The translations under genes were made by a program, and so were the position numbers. From positions 167,998 to 231,997 of the forward strand of contig PDTC01000011.1 of assembly GCA_002748735.1 (NCBI GenBank): a stretch of DNA of 64,000 nucleotides, given 5' to 3'. The number at the start of each line of letters is the position of its first letter. The first letter of the stretch is position 1. Origin of the DNA: Desulfobulbus propionicus. GTDB lineage: Bacteria > Desulfobacterota > Desulfobulbia > Desulfobulbales > Desulfobulbaceae. Positions 58,895 through 64,000 of this stretch are shown one piece after another. A model generated the notes under the pieces. The model did not search any database and was not told the DNA's origin. It worked only from the letters and a program-made list of their open reading frames with translations.

Positions 58895-59131
58895 TCAGCA
58901 CCTCGAAATCGCTGGGAGGTGGAGCTGTTTTTCACGTGGCTCAAGCAGAAGTTGAAGAGCAAGACGTTTCCCGGGACCAGCCGTAATACCATCCTGCCCC
59001 AGATCTCAACGGCCCTTATCGCCATGCCGGTGCAGGCCTCCATGAAATTGCTGGCAAAGCCGGGTCAATCCATTACCCAACTCCAGTGATTACAGCAGTT
59101 GCGCCTGTTCAAAAAAAGGCTCGGGGTCAAC
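58895..59131 (+). pseudogene. Decayed C-terminal end of an IS4-type transposase
   Basis: The plus strand reads NRWEVELFFTWLKQKLKSK then TFPGTSRNTILPQISTALIA and SITQLQ, followed by TGA at 59087-59089, and in the same frame LQQLRLFKKRLG. RWEVELFFKWxKQ.L and the LQLLxxxLFxKR ending are the C-terminus of IS4-family DDE transposases. There is no N-terminal part, no DDE aspartates and a stop codon inside the conserved end, so this is a remnant. It indicates a past insertion next to the large repeat protein gene. Confidence 0.75.
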
Positions 59132-59145
59132 ACCCCCCGAGCCTT
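59111..59145 (-). terminator. Rho-independent terminator of the large repeat protein gene
   Basis: AAGGCTCGGGG (59116-59126) / CCCCGAGCCTT (59135-59145) stem, with an A-run on its left that reads as a T-run on the minus strand, about 10 bases past the stop. Confidence 0.85.
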
Positions 59146-59156
59146 TTCACGAGATA

Positions 59157-62100
59157 TTATGGCGTTACGATATTTATCCCGATAGATGTCATATTGTCTG
59201 GGTTGTTCTCGATATAGGGCTGGATATCGCTGAAAATCACTGCTGGAACCCTGGAACGATCATCGGTCGGTATATTTTTGATCCGGAAATAGCCATCTCT
59301 GCCGCTGTAACCATAATATCCGGGACGGTTTTTCAATGTGACTCTGGCCCGTGAGAGGGCAGGTTCATTTTCTTCTTTCTGACCATTATGGTTGCGGTCA
59401 TCATATATCAGTCCTTCGACATCGGTGTATTGTACCAGGCCGATATAAACGGTTTTATGCTCGTTTGCAGACAGCTTTGTTTGAACCGGTGTTTTCTGGG
59501 TCGGAACAATGAAGGAATCCATAGATTCCCTGTCCGGAGTCAGCAGGTACCAGCCGGGGCTCAGTTTTTCAAACCGGTTTGCGTTATCGGTCCGTACCGA
59601 TACCGGTTTCCCGTCGATAATGGTGCTGATTCCCTTGGCACTTGTTTCATCGCGGTCAAACCGCTGATTCAGGTTTGTATCATAATAATAAACGACATCA
59701 ACAGAGCTAGTTGGCCGGCTGACCGGATCGATGATCTTGCTGGTGTAATCGCAGAACCTGTTTCTTCGATCACCACCCATATCTGCCCGGACCTCAAACC
59801 GGTTTTCCAGTTCGCTAAACCGATAAGCAGGCGGTACATAGACAGCGAAACTGATGCTGGCATGATCATCCAGCCGGGCAAGCTGCCAGTACAGACTCCC
59901 TCCCCGCAATTCAGGATCTTCAGCGTTTTTTCCATCTATTTTAGTGGTACCGGGAAGAGAGGAAACTCCTTTCGGCAGGATGTCCCGAATACTGATCTGT
60001 TCGAGCGGCGCTGTTGGCTGCCCCTGTTTACATCTGTTATAGACCTCGATTTCGTACCGTAAAACATCTCCTGGGTAGATATTCTTGTGACTGGTTGCGA
60101 CGAGATCCATATCCTGTATGATTTCAAAATCAAACTCTTTACTCGATTGTGGCAGTCCATTCAGGACAGAGGTCGATGATTCTTGGGAGACCAGCAAACG
60201 CCGGGCAAAGGAGACCAGGTGCCCAATGAGTTGAGGACGCTCTTCCTCACTCAGGAACTCAAGTGTTGCTGCCAGTGAGTTGATGGTAAGTGACAGATCG
60301 AGTTCCGAATAGCTATAGGTTTTTGTCGTAAATGCATTGCTGGCATAAGATGCGACCTGGCCATGATAGCCGCCGAGCTGGTCATTCCAGAAGTAGCTGT
60401 CAAAATGAACGGCAAGAGACCTGATCGTCTCGTCAAGATCCATGCCGTCAATAGTGGTCTGCACCCTGACCAGAGCCGTAATAACAGCACTGTAGGCAGC
60501 AAGCTGATTTCTGCCGCTTTCAACGGTACCGATAATGGCAAGACGCTTGATCGGGTCGCCATCCTTGAGCACTCCAGCAATCCGTTCAGCTTCTGCCTTT
60601 ACCAGTTCGGTGACAGCGTTTCTCTGTGCCTCTTTCAACTGGCGATGGTTCGCGAGTTGGGCCAATAAATCAAGGGTCATCGCCGTATCGAGCAGGCGGT
60701 TTTTGACGCCCTGACGTTTGCCTTCGGTCAGCATTGTCAGCAGCCGAGATACCGACTTGTCAAGAAGTACCTGACGCTGCTGGGCATCTGTCGCCTGATT
60801 CTGATCATTTTCAGCAGACCATTGCTCCATATCTGCCAATAAGAGTGCGAAGGAAAGCAGATCAAGCTGAGCGCCCTTTTCCGCTCCCGGTTCGATATCG
60901 ATGATCTCTTTCCGGCTGTCACGGATCACGGTAAACGTTTTCGGCAAAAAGCGTGCCGATTTGCTGACCAGCTGCTGAACAAAATCCATCTTTGAACCAA
61001 GCTGCATCGTGATGATATCCCTGATGAAACGTACGTCATCAGCTTGAGGCTCACCGTTGGTGCCATTCATGTCCTGATCACCCGGGTTTTCCAGGAACCT
61101 GATTTGTGCCCGCTCAAACTGGGTGAGCGCGCGGGTTGAAATGGTATCGTCCGGCAATGTTCCTGCCCAGCCGGTCGCCGCCTTTTCGGTAGCGAATGGT
61201 TCGCCTTTATTATATTCGAGGAACAGCGGGATAAACTCATCCTTATCGAGTGTACCGGAATCGGATTGCAGTTCTTGCCGGTATCGCTCTTCCAGTTCAT
61301 CGCGAGACAGATTGAACCGCTTTTCAAGCGATGGACTGAAGGTCAGTGGAATTCCCCTGCTGTAATGGAAGGAGATGGCAAACAGGTTGGTTTTCCAGAT
61401 GCGGGTCAATTCCCGGGACAAGGTTTCCAGCCCGGTGTTATCACGCAGATACGGATTCTTTTTCCAGGAAGAGAGACGGTTCAACGTCTTTGAGGCGTCG
61501 TCGAGATACAGCAGGGCGAGCGCGGCCTCTTCCAGAGTTATCGTCCGCTTTTTATAGTGGTGGAAGAACGGTTCTGTATTGTCCGATACGATTGGCGCAT
61601 GTTCGAACCGGTCTGGCTCGTTGCGGTAGTCCCTGTCGGTACGTCCGAAAAGCGGCAGATTCAGCATAATCCGGCTGACAGCCACCGGTGGCAGCTTAGC
61701 ATTTCTCAGGTTTGCGCCGGAACCAACAAGCAGTGGCACGACATTCCGATTGCCGTCGGCAATGATCGGCTGGTTCCGGTGCGAGCCGTCACGTCCAGGT
61801 TCTATCTGCAGACCGCCCTGAAACAGAACCCTTTCAATAAAGGCCAGACCGCGATCAGAAACCGTTGTTGCACGTTCAACCTGCTGCCGGGCTGCCTCGT
61901 TCAGAAAACCGGCAAAGATGCCTAGTTCGAGCGGGGTGTACGAAATCTGGCTGCTTTGCAGACCATCCGGCCGATAAAGATGCAATCGTTTATCGTTACA
62001 GATTCGTTCGGCCGCGAGAAATCGTTCCCAGCCGGCAGTTGTTTCTCCGGCAAGTAACTCCATCCTGGCCAGGGCGGTTGTCGCGAAAAAGGAGCTATCT

Positions 62101-64000
62101 CCGGCAGAAGAATCCAGGCCTACCCGTTCACCGATGGTTCCGTTACTCTTGCTTGCCTTTCTGAGAAAGTCGACGGTGTCATCAATCCGGCCCTCGTAGG
62201 CAAAGGAAGCAAACCATGAATCTTCAGCCTTGTTCGCCATATCGGCGGCGAGAACAGCGAACAGCAGATCGCTTACCAGGTATTCAGCGGCTTCAGGTGC
62301 TGCATCTGACCCATCGCTGTCGATATACGGCTGCCAGGTTCCGGATTCTTCATTGATCCGTGAATCCATGGCCTGCCAGAGGACTTCACGGATAAAATCG
62401 ATATCTTTGCCAAAGGGGAGCTCATGGGTTCGCGCGGTGATGCCGAGCCGGGAAATACCGAGAAGCAGTGCCGCCTGATCCACCAGATAATAGTCGTTAT
62501 CCATGGCCTTCAAGGTAAAGATCTTGTTTTCCGGCTGGGCAAATCGATGAGGAACATATCTTTCCGTATCAGAACGCTGTCGTAAAAATGAGGCCAGCAT
62601 CGATATCTTCCGTTGCAGCTGCCAGCCAAGCAGCTCCCTAATGAATCGGTCGTCCGCTGTCTTTTGGGTCGCCAGCCGTTCGAGTTCAACGCTCTGGGCG
62701 AGGATGGTCATCCCCCAAGCAAGTGGACTCAGCTCCGTATCCATTCCTGCGGGGTCCCAATGGGAACCGTTTCGTTCTTCTTTTACCGGGATAGCGCCAA
62801 AGTATTCAAAGAGCAGCGGCTCGATCTCGCTGATATTGCCCTGCCATCCGGCTTTTTCGGCGAGTGCTTCCAGCTGCTGTCTGAGACCGGTTTCATTTTC
62901 ACGGCCATCCGCAAAGTCCATTGTCACGCCGAGTCCAGAACGGGTGCTTACTGTTGCCACATTCGAGATACTTGCTCGGCGGGCCAGCTCTACGACCCGT
63001 TCTCTCTGGGAGGAGAGCCGGTAATGAGGAAAACGAGGCAGCTGATCGGTTATCCGCTGCAGGTCTGCAAGTTCATAGGCCAGATACATGGCCATATGGG
63101 TATAATAGTAGAGATCGCGGCGAACGGTAATCGCTTCTGCTCCTTTTCGGTGTGCGACCAGCTCTTTTTGGGCGGTCAGGCAACAGTCTTCGTTATCCGT
63201 TGTTCTGGCTGGGGGGAGTTGACTGGTGCGGCTTACTCTTTTTGGTGTATCTTGTGGGGGCCGTGGCCGTTTCGGTTTGCCTGGCGGCGGTTCCGGCACT
63301 TCCGCGAAATAGTGGCTTGGATCGGTGGCCGTTACCTGCGGCCCGGCAATGGGATCGCCGGTGACGGTGGCGGCGTTCCGGTATTGACCGGCAATGGCTG
63401 TTCCGGTTCCGGTACAGGTCATGCTTTCCCCGACATCAAGACTGGTTCGCGGGCAGGTGACCGATACACCCTGGTCGTCGGTAATAACGATATTGTTGAT
63501 CAAAATCTCGCCATCATTGGTGACGACATAGCTCCAGGTAACGCTGTCTCCCACGTTCAACCGGGGGCCTTCCGGAAAGTCGGCATCTTCACCGTTGGTC
63601 GCCTTTTCAAGAGCAATCGATGGCAATACTGAATAGTAATGGCTGGGATCGCTGGCAGTCACATCAACGCCGGATGGGGTAACACCGGTTACCGTTGCGT
63701 TGTTGCTGTATTGCGGGATATTGGCAATACCCGATCCAGTACAGTCCATGGAAGCACCGGGATCAAGGGTATCACCGGGACAGGTCACGGTTACTCCCTG
63801 GTCGTCAACGACGGCTATATTTGACAAGACGACGTTGCCGGTATTGGTGACCCGATAGAGCCAGGTTACCGGATCGCCTGATGGTATATAGGGACCCGGA
63901 GAATCATCTGCATCAACACCGTTGGTTGACTTTTCAATGTCAATCCCTCCGGTTTCGCCGAAATAGTGGCTGGGATCAGTAGCAGATACGGTGTCGCCGG
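59157..64000 (-). CDS. Giant DUF11/DUF7507-like repeat protein, 5' end outside the window
   Basis: At least 1613 residues; the frame stays open to the right edge, so the N-terminus is missing. Visible order: two and a half Ig-like repeats of about 95 residues, each with (I/L)EK(S/A)TNG.DAD, VTWxYxVTNxGxxxxxNI, DDQGV(T/S)VTCP and SMxCTGxG, ending DPSHYF; a proline/arginine-rich linker (PEPPPGKPKRPRPPQD); a region of over 1000 residues mostly helical with no recognised family; another DUF11-like stretch (YEIEVYNRCKQG ... SIRDILPKG); two SdrD-B-like calcium-type domains (YYDTNLNQRFDRDE and IYDDRNHNGQKEENEPALSRA). Repeats of this kind are found in large surface or secreted proteins. The terminator just after it and the single gene context give no clue to function. 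Confidence 0.8.
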   Translation of the reverse strand, partial: GDTVSATDPSHYFGETGGIDIEKSTNGVDADDSPGPYIPSGDPVTWLYRVTNTGNVVLSNIAVVDDQGVTVTCPGDTLDPGASMDCTGSGIANIPQYSNNATVTGVTPSGVDVTASDPSHYYSVLPSIALEKATNGEDADFPEGPRLNVGDSVTWSYVVTNDGEILINNIVITDDQGVSVTCPRTSLDVGESMTCTGTGTAIAGQYRNAATVTGDPIAGPQVTATDPSHYFAEVPEPPPGKPKRPRPPQDTPKRVSRTSQLPPARTTDNEDCCLTAQKELVAHRKGAEAITVRRDLYYYTHMAMYLAYELADLQRITDQLPRFPHYRLSSQRERVVELARRASISNVATVSTRSGLGVTMDFADGRENETGLRQQLEALAEKAGWQGNISEIEPLLFEYFGAIPVKEERNGSHWDPAGMDTELSPLAWGMTILAQSVELERLATQKTADDRFIRELLGWQLQRKISMLASFLRQRSDTERYVPHRFAQPENKIFTLKAMDNDYYLVDQAALLLGISRLGITARTHELPFGKDIDFIREVLWQAMDSRINEESGTWQPYIDSDGSDAAPEAAEYLVSDLLFAVLAADMANKAEDSWFASFAYEGRIDDTVDFLRKASKSNGTIGERVGLDSSAGDSSFFATTALARMELLAGETTAGWERFLAAERICNDKRLHLYRPDGLQSSQISYTPLELGIFAGFLNEAARQQVERATTVSDRGLAFIERVLFQGGLQIEPGRDGSHRNQPIIADGNRNVVPLLVGSGANLRNAKLPPVAVSRIMLNLPLFGRTDRDYRNEPDRFEHAPIVSDNTEPFFHHYKKRTITLEEAALALLYLDDASKTLNRLSSWKKNPYLRDNTGLETLSRELTRIWKTNLFAISFHYSRGIPLTFSPSLEKRFNLSRDELEERYRQELQSDSGTLDKDEFIPLFLEYNKGEPFATEKAATGWAGTLPDDTISTRALTQFERAQIRFLENPGDQDMNGTNGEPQADDVRFIRDIITMQLGSKMDFVQQLVSKSARFLPKTFTVIRDSRKEIIDIEPGAEKGAQLDLLSFALLLADMEQWSAENDQNQATDAQQRQVLLDKSVSRLLTMLTEGKRQGVKNRLLDTAMTLDLLAQLANHRQLKEAQRNAVTELVKAEAERIAGVLKDGDPIKRLAIIGTVESGRNQLAAYSAVITALVRVQTTIDGMDLDETIRSLAVHFDSYFWNDQLGGYHGQVASYASNAFTTKTYSYSELDLSLTINSLAATLEFLSEEERPQLIGHLVSFARRLLVSQESSTSVLNGLPQSSKEFDFEIIQDMDLVATSHKNIYPGDVLRYEIEVYNRCKQGQPTAPLEQISIRDILPKGVSSLPGTTKIDGKNAEDPELRGGSLYWQLARLDDHASISFAVYVPPAYRFSELENRFEVRADMGGDRRNRFCDYTSKIIDPVSRPTSSVDVVYYYDTNLNQRFDRDETSAKGISTIIDGKPVSVRTDNANRFEKLSPGWYLLTPDRESMDSFIVPTQKTPVQTKLSANEHKTVYIGLVQYTDVEGLIYDDRNHNGQKEENEPALSRARVTLKNRPGYYGYSGRDGYFRIKNIPTDDRSRVPAVIFSDIQPYIENNPDNMTSIGINIVTP

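Larger units (their letters stand above)
58865..59156. other. Intergenic region with a transposase remnant
   Basis: About 290 bases between lgt and the large repeat protein gene, occupied by the decayed transposase end described at 58895-59131 and by the terminator at 59111-59145. Confidence 0.6.

Overview
The window is a moderately GC-rich stretch of chromosome from a Gram-negative bacterium. The envelope genes (waaA/kdtA for Kdo transfer, lgt, a Gram-negative type yidC, a Wzm/Wzt O-antigen exporter), a PEP-CTERM surface protein, a MOT1-type molybdate transporter and tandem ADP-glucose pyrophosphorylases would fit a Desulfobacterota (Desulfobulbales-like) organism. That placement is an inference from gene content, not a proof.

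Layout: 0-7 kb holds a DUF362 fragment, serA, a secreted M1-peptidase/ChaN/PDZ fusion, a PEP-CTERM protein and folP. 7.2-12.4 kb is a tandem array of three secreted beta-propeller-like genes made of about 37-40 residue VWGSS..DVFAVG repeats; two of the three are broken by out-of-frame junctions. The array lies between folP and ftsH, two genes that are often neighbours. 12.6-20.4 kb is ftsH and the operon waaA-carA-carB. 20.5-28.3 kb carries an exported cyclophilin-FKBP fusion, an APC permease, a small Lys-rich secreted protein, trmO, a macrodomain protein, a YheT-like hydrolase, a MetC-like enzyme and a 55-residue CxxCxG protein. 28.8-31.6 kb is an AT-rich islet (wzm, wzt, GT2 glycosyltransferase) that looks horizontally acquired.

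32-36.4 kb is biosynthetic: hisD-rsmG, leuB, asd. Then come tRNA-Arg(CCT), two overlapping glgC-type genes (one lacking the catalytic Arg loop), and a minus-strand group with a biotinyl-domain-like protein that lacks an acceptor lysine, a divergent BirA-like ligase and a MOT1 transporter. 43-47 kb has cmoA-cmoB, a SLOG-like protein, an M23 peptidase and a bactofilin. 47-51.9 kb is the conserved rpmH-rnpA-yidD-yidC-jag/khpB-mnmE cluster, without dnaA next to it. 52-59 kb has a methyltransferase, trkA facing trkH, mnmG, lgt and a decayed transposase fragment. The right edge is filled by a very large secreted-type protein with DUF11-like repeats, whose N-terminus lies outside the window.

The most unusual parts are the recombined beta-propeller array, the BirA-like/carrier-like pair with altered active-site motifs, and the degenerate GlgC paralogue.
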